Of a stretch of DNA of 64,000 nucleotides, positions 1 to 7,167 are shown one piece after another (the stretch's first letter is position 1; every line of letters begins with the position of its first letter). This stretch comes from Salinimicrobium sp050750585 (GTDB lineage: Bacteria > Bacteroidota > Bacteroidia > Flavobacteriales > Flavobacteriaceae). The notes beneath the pieces are model-generated. The model was given only the letters and a program-made list of their open reading frames with translations. It had not been told where the DNA came from and did not search any database. A program made the translations under genes and the position numbers. The DNA is taken from NCBI RefSeq assembly GCF_050750585.1, contig NZ_JBOJLM010000007.1, forward strand, positions 1 through 64,000, in the 5' to 3' direction.

Positions 1-3000
1 CCGTTGTCGATTTGATCTGGCTTGATAGTGGTGTTTCCTTCGGCATCCAGTTGAACAGTGATGTTTTGGATTGCAACTACTGGAGCTACGTTGTCTTCTA
101 CAGTTACGATTGCTTCGGAAGAATTGGTATTTCCACTTTTATCAATTACCGTTAAAGAGACCGTGTTTTCTCCAATATCATCACAGGTATATTCTACATT
201 TGCTTCAGTCAAATAACTCACCGCAACATATAATCTTTTTACTGTCCCAGAGCAAGGATCTCCAAATACTCCATTTGAAGCCGGAATGGTAAAACTGTTC
301 TTACCAAGAGCGTAGCCTTCAACAATTGCCTGAGAACTGGCAGCGTGACAGGAACTTAAATTATAGTCACCGCTACTTCCGGTTGGTGTTCCATAACTGG
401 CGAATTTTACCGCTGTTACAACTTTTCCGGCAGGCAAAGAGATAGAGAGATTTTCATTTTCATTTACTTCTGCAAACTCAATGATTTCTTTAGAGAATGA
501 TATTTCAGCAATCTCACAATTATCTGTTGAACCATTATTTATTTGATCGGGAGAAACAGAGGCCTGTCCGTTGTCGTCCAGCTGCACGGTGATGTTTTGG
601 GTGACCACCTTTGGCAAAGTTTTATCCTCTACAGTAATGGTAAAGCTTGTAGTACTGGTATTACCGGCATAATCCATAACTACATAGGAGTTCACAGTCT
701 CTCCAACCGGGAATTCATTGGTCAATGAAATTCCCGCAGTTTGCTGAGCCGGAAGATTTGGAGTAACACCCGGAGCATCTACCTGCACAGTTAAATTTCC
801 AATCTCTGTACCATAATGCCCTGCCCAGAATTCTACATCCCTACCGCCGTGTTCTATAAATATATATCGAAGCCCGGGGCCATAATCATTAAAAGATCTG
901 GTAACCGATTGCCATGTATTGTTGGCAGTTAAAGTGCCGGAATCAAAGGCTTCAATTGTATTACCATCTTTATCCCTTAATTCAACTCTAAAGAAATAGG
1001 TGTCACTAAAATCTGGCCATACACCACGGTAGTTTTCTGAAATTGAGATTTCTGGAGCACTGTCAAGTACATCTCTACCATAGCCCTGAGCCATTAAGTC
1101 TATAACCTGAGATTTTTTTGAAAGACTGTAGGAGGTTCGGAAAGAGTTCCCATTTACGGTCCATCCATTACCCCCATTTAAGGTAACATTCCAACCGGCC
1201 AACCCCCCGGCTGCATTCCCGTTATAAGCTATATTGCCAGTACTTGCACAATTATCCTGAGTGTTAAATCTTAAATCGATTAAAGCACCACAAAGTTCAG
1301 GATCAGATTCAAAAACCAGTTGTGAAGGCTGCAGTATTATAGGTGAAATATTGTCCTCAACCATTACCGTTGCCGTTTCGGAAGATTCGTTTCCGCTTTT
1401 ATCTTTTACAGTTAAAGTCACTGTATTTTGACCGAGATTTGAACAGCTAAAGTCAGTAATATCGAGACTCATCGTATCAATTTCACAATTATCTGAAGAG
1501 CCGTTGTTTATATCGGCAGGTACGATGGAGGCAGCTCCGTTTTCATCAAGCTGCACGGTGATGTTTTGGGTGACCACAACCGGATCTACATTGTCTACCG
1601 CGGTAAATTTAAAGACCTCGGTTGATGACAGGTTTCCGGAATCTGTCGCTGTGATAGTAATATTAGAACTGGCCTGTGTATCTTCAACAGGAACTATAGT
1701 TACATCATAATTAGTCCCATTATGTACAACACTAATATTGGCATTGGATATAAATGCCTGGTTGTCTGAAGTAGCTTTTACTTCCAGGTCTTGATAAGAG
1801 TCTTCGGCATCTGTAATATCGACAGTAAAACTATATGTCTCTGAAGGACAGTTTTCAATATCTGAAATTTCAGAAATTTGAGGAAGTGTGTTTAATTGCA
1901 AGGTTTTTACACCTGAATACTGAAAACAAGATTGATCACCAGTAAGACCACCGTACTCTACAATGTAGCCCAATGAACTATTGCCTCCGTTCAAGTCATT
2001 CCATAAACCTCCATTTTGATAATATATTTGAAGAGCGTGCTCTGAGCTTCCGGAGTTATTAGGCTCGGCTACATTCCAGTTTTCAAATTGACCATTTACG
2101 CTTTGTGACCCTTCTGAAAATTGGGTTCCGGCTTCGGGTCCTGTAATCCAATGCCATTTACCTTCTGCTTCAGTTTGAGAATTGTAAAGCGTATTGCCTG
2201 CTGCTGAATTGATTTCAGAAAAATTATCTGATCCTCCTATCCAGCCATCGCCTGATAATTTGGTTAGTATAAATTCATTTTCTGACGCAGAAGTAATAGT
2301 TGCAAGATATCCCTGCAGTCCGTTTAAGGTTTTTGTTGCCGCATCGGCCTTTGCCTGGTTCCAGGTAAACAAGCCATTTACATATTCGTAATAATGACTA
2401 TTATCGGAGTTAGATACTCCTGCTCCAATATTGAAAACTATTTCCCTTTCGAGAACGTTGCTACTGGTAGTACGAAACTGGATATTCTGAAAAATATCCT
2501 GAAGTTCCTGGGAAGTCATAGCTCCTGAAAAGGTAAGAACTCCGGTTGAAGCACTATAGCTACTGGTAACGCCTGAAGGCAAAGTAAAACCTGTAACCAA
2601 CCTCAACTCATCACCCGATTGGAAATTTTCATTAATAGAGACCGTTGCACCATCCACATTGTTGGACAAATGGATTAATAGGTTACTATCAATTATTGTA
2701 TAATTTCCCGGTGAAGAAGTCACTGTATTTCCCTCACTGGGTTCTACAAGAGCATCGGGGGTTTCTATTGAAATTTCTGCATTTTTGGTAATTTCATTCC
2801 CGGCACCATCTTTTACTGTGATAGCCACTTGTTGGGTTCCAACATCAGTACAATCAAAGGTAAAATTAGCAGGTGTGATAGTATAGCTACAGTTATCGTT
2901 TACTTCAGAAATAAATTCTGTAGCAGGAACCGTTAGTCCATCTATACTGGAAAGTTTACGGGTTATATTCTGAAGACTAAGAGTTGGTAGTTCATTGTCT

Positions 3001-3962
3001 ACTACTGTAACAGTAAAAGATTTTGTGATTTTATTAGTTCCATCTGAAACTTCATAAGTAACAGTGGTACCCCCTAACGGGAAAGCAGAACCACTTGCAA
3101 AATCCTGGTTAAGTAGACTTATAGTAGGATCAGAATCACAATCATCTGAAGCTGTTGGACTGCTATAAGTCACCACTGCATCACATTGCCCCGCATCAAC
3201 ATTTACCTGAATGTCTACAGGAAAACTTGTAAAGGCTGGAGGCTGATTGTCGCTCACAATCACATCAAAATTAGCACTTGATGAGTTGTTAGAAGGATAA
3301 CCCGTATTATCTGTCGCATTCACGGATACTGTAGTAGTCCCCAGGGGGAAAACGAAAGTTTGCGGATCAATCACATTACCTTCAACAGAGTAAACTACTG
3401 TAGGATTTGAATCACAGTTGTCTGCTACAGAAACATTAGAAAAAGATCCAGCTACAAATTCACAATTTGTTTGATTTGTACCTACTTTTAAATCACTTGC
3501 GGTAATTGTGGGGGCAGACCGATCATAAAAAGTTTGGGTTATGGAATATCCAAAAAGTCCATTAGTACAGGCCTCCTCAGTTTCAGCCGGAGGGCCTTCC
3601 ACAAAATTAATTGTAACTTCTTCATTACATTTAACTGGTAAGAAATCATAGTACACCCAGTCATTATAGGTGTTTGCCTGGCCGCTACATTGAACACGGT
3701 TATTTATTGTACCCTGCACAGGTAAATTGCCAAAAGGGATGTTATTATAATAACCCGATCCTGAAATATTTTGATTCCCACTTCCCTGATTAACGACTAT
3801 ATAAAAATTACCCAAATTCGAGTCATTTACATCATTGTGCCAATGCTCTAACCAAAAACGTATAGTCCCGTCATCCCTGAGCTCCCAAAAAGTTTGGACT
3901 GTATGAGCAGAGCTGATAAAGCTCAATAGTAGGAAAGAAATAAATAGTAAAAGTTTCTTCAT
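1..3962 (-). CDS. Giant secreted multi-lectin adhesin-like protein with HYR/Ig-like repeats (3' end outside window)
   Basis: An open frame of 1,320 codons runs from an ATG at 3962 to the window edge without a stop, so the C-terminus is missing. Residues 1-20 are a signal peptide (MKKLLLFISFLLL, then SSAH). HYR/Ig-like repeats follow, recognisable by DNC motifs and 'TVxDxSGN' strands. At about residues 531-655 lies a C-type lectin-like domain (GLQGYLATI, GWIGGSD, WNVAEPNN, WNDLNGG). At about 927-1055 lies an F-box-associated (FBA) sugar-binding domain (QVIDLMAQGY, DYGPGLRYIFIEHGGRD). At about 1157-1244 lies a SUEL/rhamnose-binding lectin domain (SSCHAASSQAIVEGY, NGVFGDPCSGTVKRLYV). The FBA and SUEL domains sit inside HYR repeats, each after a DNC motif. 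The role is inferred: a surface or secreted glycan-binding adhesin, probably with a type IX sorting domain beyond the window. Domain calls rest on motif recognition only. Confidence 0.85.
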   Translation of the reverse strand, partial: MKKLLLFISFLLLSFISSAHTVQTFWELRDDGTIRFWLEHWHNDVNDSNLGNFYIVVNQGSGNQNISGSGYYNNIPFGNLPVQGTINNRVQCSGQANTYNDWVYYDFLPVKCNEEVTINFVEGPPAETEEACTNGLFGYSITQTFYDRSAPTITASDLKVGTNQTNCEFVAGSFSNVSVADNCDSNPTVVYSVEGNVIDPQTFVFPLGTTTVSVNATDNTGYPSNNSSSANFDVIVSDNQPPAFTSFPVDIQVNVDAGQCDAVVTYSSPTASDDCDSDPTISLLNQDFASGSAFPLGGTTVTYEVSDGTNKITKSFTVTVVDNELPTLSLQNITRKLSSIDGLTVPATEFISEVNDNCSYTITPANFTFDCTDVGTQQVAITVKDGAGNEITKNAEISIETPDALVEPSEGNTVTSSPGNYTIIDSNLLIHLSNNVDGATVSINENFQSGDELRLVTGFTLPSGVTSSYSASTGVLTFSGAMTSQELQDIFQNIQFRTTSSNVLEREIVFNIGAGVSNSDNSHYYEYVNGLFTWNQAKADAATKTLNGLQGYLATITSASENEFILTKLSGDGWIGGSDNFSEINSAAGNTLYNSQTEAEGKWHWITGPEAGTQFSEGSQSVNGQFENWNVAEPNNSGSSEHALQIYYQNGGLWNDLNGGNSSLGYIVEYGGLTGDQSCFQYSGVKTLQLNTLPQISEISDIENCPSETYSFTVDITDAEDSYQDLEVKATSDNQAFISNANISVVHNGTNYDVTIVPVEDTQASSNITITATDSGNLSSTEVFKFTAVDNVDPVVVTQNITVQLDENGAASIVPADINNGSSDNCEIDTMSLDITDFSCSNLGQNTVTLTVKDKSGNESSETATVMVEDNISPIILQPSQLVFESDPELCGALIDLRFNTQDNCASTGNIAYNGNAAGGLAGWNVTLNGGNGWTVNGNSFRTSYSLSKKSQVIDLMAQGYGRDVLDSAPEISISENYRGVWPDFSDTYFFRVELRDKDGNTIEAFDSGTLTANNTWQSVTRSFNDYGPGLRYIFIEHGGRDVEFWAGHYGTEIGNLTVQVDAPGVTPNLPAQQTAGISLTNEFPVGETVNSYVVMDYAGNTSTTSFTITVEDKTLPKVVTQNITVQLDDNGQASVSPDQINNGSTDNCEIAEISFSKEIIEFAEVNENENLSISLPAGKVVTAVKFASYGTPTGSSGDYNLSSCHAASSQAIVEGYALGKNSFTIPASNGVFGDPCSGTVKRLYVAVSYLTEANVEYTCDDIGENTVSLTVIDKSGNTNSSEAIVTVEDNVAPVVAIQNITVQLDAEGNTTIKPDQIDN
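580..608. repeat. 29-nt direct repeat, copy A (within the adhesin gene)
   Basis: This 29-nt block beginning AGCTGCACGGTGATGTTTTG is identical to the one at 1549-1577, 969 bp away. A degenerate third copy lies at 51-69. It encodes the 'VVTQNITVQLD' strand of the HYR-like repeats, so it reflects recent repeat duplication or gene conversion within the gene. Confidence 0.8.
1549..1577. repeat. 29-nt direct repeat, copy B (within the adhesin gene)
   Basis: Identical partner of 580-608, in the same reading frame of the large adhesin-like gene. The near-identity at DNA level contrasts with the diverged protein between the copies. Confidence 0.8.
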
Positions 3963-4523
3963 ATAGATTTGTTTAGTATTAATTAGCTATTAAAATATCC
4001 ATGAATTAAGCTGCAGGATATTTAAACAAACAGGACTAAAAGAGGCTAATTTAGATTTATTTAACAAATATAGCATTAATCCCATGATGGATAAAATATT
4101 TAGATGAAAAGCAATATATTAAGGTTCAACTACTCAATTTTTTGAATAATGTTTTTGATAAACTTCTTTTTATTCATGATAATAAGTTGTTTAACATAGA
4201 TCTAAAGCAAAAGCTAGCTGCCAGCCCCCATGGATTATGTATTAATGATTTAGTTTAAAGTCAAATCTGTTTCAATCATGTCTTATGAAAGAAAGCACTT
4301 CTTAACAAAAAGTTAAAGCGGCGAATATATATAAGTGCTTAATTGATAACAATACCCACTTTTGGGTATATATAGAAGATCCTAACACAAATCTTCAATT
4401 GCTCCCATTTCATGGCGCAAAAAAAACCTTAAAAAACGTTAATGCAGTTAAAATCCCACAAATGATGTATTCAAATTAAATTTGGACACGTGCTTATTAC
4501 TGAGACAGAGAGGCTTCACAAAG
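3963..4523. other. Intergenic region upstream of the adhesin-like gene
   Basis: 561 bp without a convincing gene. It holds the leader of the minus-strand adhesin gene. A possible -7 box TATATTTG lies on the minus strand at 4065-4072, about 100 bp before the start codon, but no good TTG -33 element is at the right distance. A short hairpin (4352-4369) lies further upstream. No clear terminator for the AraC-type gene ending at 4524 was seen. Confidence 0.4.
4352..4369. other. Short perfect hairpin, ATACCCA-CTTT-TGGGTAT
   Basis: Seven-base-pair perfect stem with a four-base loop in the gap between the AraC-type regulator and the adhesin gene. There is no T-tract, so it could be an operator as well as a weak terminator. 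Function unknown. Confidence 0.35.
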
Positions 4524-5699
4524 CTAATTCATAGTGGCGGCATACTCGCTAGGGCTAACTTCCACAAGGGTTTTGAAGGTTTTACTAAAGGAAGTTCTGC
4601 TGGTAAATCCACATTCACTGGCTAAAGCTTCAATAGTGTTGCTTTCTAAATAGCCATTTTCAATAAGTTGTTTTGCATGCTCCATGCGTAGACTATTTTT
4701 GTAGGAAGCAAAGCTTAATCCGTATTGCTTTTTGAGGAAGTAGGAAATATGATGTGAAGGCATTTCCAGTTCCCTTGCACATTCGGTAAGGTTAAAATTT
4801 TGGTTCAGGTACAATTTTCTATCCTTTAACCCCATGAGTTTAGATTTTACCTCCTGCTCATCGAGACCAAATTTTAATTCATCATCCTGCTCTTTTGGGT
4901 CCTTTACAGCTACTTCGGGACTGGAAGCAGGTATTACTTTTTGAGGGTATCCATACAGAATTGTCGGAAAATAAATTGGAATAACTCCAATAAGGAATAA
5001 GGCTATATAAAGGAAGAAAGTGATTATACCTCCATTTTTTCCAATGACCAGCAACGAATGGAATAAATTCTCTTCAAACATTTTTTCTAATGCATAAAGA
5101 ATAGCCAGTAATGCCATGATCATGAGAATACTCCAAAAAGTAACTAACCACTTATTTAGAATAGATTTTAGCTCATCATTCTTGTCTTTTTTGATAAAGG
5201 TTATAAGTTGAGGCAGTAATACCACTAACACCCCTAATTGCCAAACGTGGCGTATTAGAAGGTGTTGATCAAGAGTGAGCAGCCAGTAATCTACTTCCAG
5301 CCTCCTTTCCGGAGATGATATCGTATGGGAGATAATATCATTATAAAAACTTACCGGTTGAAGATAAACATAACTTACATCTATAACGCCCAGTAGAAAG
5401 GGAATGAATAAAATTAAATCGGTGATCTTGAAATTAAGCCTATCGGTTAAAATAACCTGGAAGTAATAGTAAATGGGAACAAAAATGAGATGATATGGTA
5501 ACAAAGGCCACAGAAAGAACCAGGTAAAGTGTTCTAAATAGCCCCCATCTATAATATAAGCCTGTAAGGCATATAGCGAAAGAAGAAAGTAGAAACCTCC
5601 CAAAATACGGGTGGCAAGTGTATTTGTTGACCTCTTAAGAAATAAGGTAGTTGATAAAACAAAGCCGAATATGGCTGCGATTAATAAAATTAGAATCAA
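4524..5699 (-). CDS. Membrane-anchored AraC-family transcriptional regulator
   Basis: 391 aa. The first 250 residues or so are strongly hydrophobic, with about seven predicted membrane segments starting right at the N-terminus (MILILLIAAIFGFVL). A charged linker follows (about 260-290). The C-terminal ~100 residues form an AraC-type double helix-turn-helix (LNLTECARELEMPSHHISYF; then IEALASECGFTSRTSFSKTF and a final SPSEY). Such 7TM-AraC fusions are common in Flavobacteriia and are thought to sense an envelope signal and bind DNA directly; the ligand is unknown. It stands alone between the adhesin-like gene and the glucuronoxylan operon, all on the minus strand, so it could regulate either. 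That target is inference. Confidence 0.88.
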   Translation of the reverse strand: MILILLIAAIFGFVLSTTLFLKRSTNTLATRILGGFYFLLSLYALQAYIIDGGYLEHFTWFFLWPLLPYHLIFVPIYYYFQVILTDRLNFKITDLILFIPFLLGVIDVSYVYLQPVSFYNDIISHTISSPERRLEVDYWLLTLDQHLLIRHVWQLGVLVVLLPQLITFIKKDKNDELKSILNKWLVTFWSILMIMALLAILYALEKMFEENLFHSLLVIGKNGGIITFFLYIALFLIGVIPIYFPTILYGYPQKVIPASSPEVAVKDPKEQDDELKFGLDEQEVKSKLMGLKDRKLYLNQNFNLTECARELEMPSHHISYFLKKQYGLSFASYKNSLRMEHAKQLIENGYLESNTIEALASECGFTSRTSFSKTFKTLVEVSPSEYAATMN

Positions 5700-5759
5700 A
5701 ATACACCTTTATAAATGTTACTCCCCTTTAACATTTTCGGAAATTTAAAGCAGTTTTAA

Positions 5760-5774
5760 AGACAAAATTTGTCT
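5760..5774. promoter_or_regulatory. Palindrome upstream of the AraC-type gene (possible operator)
   Basis: AGACAAA-A-TTTGTCT, with seven-bp perfect arms around one base, 61 bp upstream of the regulator's start codon on the minus strand. Position suggests a regulatory site. AraC proteins usually bind direct repeats, so autoregulation is only one option. Confidence 0.3.
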
Positions 5775-6091
5775 CCAAAATTGGATCTAAAATAACCGAC
5801 ACGAAGTAACTCAATATTTACGGAAATTCCCAAAATATAATTATAAGCAGCTTTTCATCAATCAGGTCAACAATAAAGCGAATTGTCGAGTAAATTTTTC
5901 ATTATAAAATCATAAAGAAGATCGCTTAAAAACACCTACTTCATCAAATTGAGGCATAAACCCCCTGAAAATTCTCACAAATTACTAAGAGAAAGTATCA
6001 GGTTTTGAGGAATTCACTAAAGTCTGCTTGGGTGGGTATTTTATGAAGCTTCTTCTGAAAGAATATCCATATTCAGATCTCTTTAAAAGAA

Positions 6092-6122
6092 AGATCCCGT
6101 CACAAAAGCAATGACGGGATCT
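6092..6122 (-). terminator. Rho-independent terminator of the glucuronoxylan operon
   Basis: Perfect 11-bp stem, AGATCCCGTCA / TGACGGGATCT, with a 9-nt loop. On the minus strand it is followed by a T-rich run (TTTCTTTT). It lies 43 bp after the stop codon of the aldo/keto reductase gene and ends the operon that begins with GH67. Confidence 0.85.
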
Positions 6123-6164
6123 CAAAAATGGTGTTTTTATTGCAGATTTATCCTGCCGAAATTT

Positions 6165-7151
6165 CTACCAGCGTTGATGAACTTCTTTTTTAATAAAGTC
6201 TTCGTAAACCCTGTTCATTTTCTGAATTTGATCTTCGGAAAGATCTGGAGTTTCCTCTACTGAAAGATTTGATTGCAAATGATCTACTTTTGAAGCACCC
6301 GGAATTACAGTACTCACTTCTTCCCTTCTCAAGATCCACTTCAAGGCCATGGGTGCCAGATTTTCTGTATCGGGGAAAACTGCTTTTAAAGCATTTGCAG
6401 CCTCTACTCCCTTTTCAAAATTTACTCCGGCAAATGTCTCCCCTTTATCAAAAGCTTCCCCGTCACGATTAAAATTACGGTGATCTTCGGGAGAGAAATG
6501 AGAATCCTTACTGAATTTTCCGGTTAACAATCCGCTCGCCAGAGGAACTCTTACGATGATCCCAACATTCTTCTCTGCTGCCATTTTAAAGAACTTCTCC
6601 TGTGGTCGCTGGCGAAAGAGGTTATAGATAATCTGGACCGTAGAAACGTTATCGTATTCCAAAGCTTTGATCCCTTCTTCAACTTTTTCGACACTCACGC
6701 CCAACTTGTCAATTTTGCCCTGCTCGTGCAATCTTTCAAAAGTCTCAAAGACCTCCGGCCTATAGTAAACATCGGTTGGAGGACAATGCAACTGAATAAG
6801 GTCCAGTCTTTCCAATCCGGTGTTTTTCAGGCTATCCTCTACAAATCTGGTTAGAGCTTCGGGAGTGTAGCCCTCATTTACATGAGGTGATATCCTGCGG
6901 CCGCATTTTGTAGCCACATAGATCTTTTCAGATCTTGATCTTACCACTCTTCCTACCGCTGCCTCACTCAAGCCGTCTTCGTAAACATCGGCCGTATCTA
7001 TGAAATTTATTCCGTTGTCAATTGCGGTGTTAAGTATTTCTTCTGCTTTTTGATCATCAAAACCAGATCCCCATTTTCCTCCAACCTGCCAGGTACCCAG
7101 CGAGATCTCAGAAATTTTAAAACCTGTTTTTCCTAATGTCCTATAATTCAT
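6165..7151 (-). CDS. Aldo/keto reductase
   Basis: 328 aa, the normal length for this NADPH-dependent barrel family. The catalytic tetrad is visible as D52, Y57, K82 and H122 (IDTADVYEDG, VATKCG, DLIQLHCPP). The C-terminal cofactor region contains VIPGASKVDHLQSN. It is the last gene of the glucuronoxylan operon, 16 bp after the GH115 gene, so its substrate may be a released sugar or uronate; the sequence does not say which. It belongs to the long-chain group seen in YhdN/YajO-type reductases, unlike the second reductase at 48131-48976, which is of the short 2,5-diketogluconate-reductase type. Family is certain, substrate unknown. Confidence 0.9.
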   Translation of the reverse strand: MNYRTLGKTGFKISEISLGTWQVGGKWGSGFDDQKAEEILNTAIDNGINFIDTADVYEDGLSEAAVGRVVRSRSEKIYVATKCGRRISPHVNEGYTPEALTRFVEDSLKNTGLERLDLIQLHCPPTDVYYRPEVFETFERLHEQGKIDKLGVSVEKVEEGIKALEYDNVSTVQIIYNLFRQRPQEKFFKMAAEKNVGIIVRVPLASGLLTGKFSKDSHFSPEDHRNFNRDGEAFDKGETFAGVNFEKGVEAANALKAVFPDTENLAPMALKWILRREEVSTVIPGASKVDHLQSNLSVEETPDLSEDQIQKMNRVYEDFIKKEVHQRW

Positions 7152-7167
7152 TTCAAAAATTTTGATT

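Larger units (their letters stand above)
5700..6164. other. Intergenic region with a terminator and a small palindrome
   Basis: 465 bp between the AraC-type gene and the aldo/keto reductase gene. It holds a strong terminator (6092-6122) next to the reductase, and a 15-bp palindrome (5760-5774) 61 bp upstream of the regulator's start codon. No gene was recognised. Confidence 0.5.

Noticed and set aside
580..1577. CRISPR-like repeats
   Set aside because: Only two identical 29-nt copies 969 bp apart, in frame within a coding repeat and with no spacers of constant size.
71..2391. Plus-strand ORFs at 71-292, 543-728, 1504-1710 and 2194-2391
   Set aside because: They lie antisense to the long adhesin-like frame, which has a signal peptide and recognisable domains throughout; their products show no domain or signal features.
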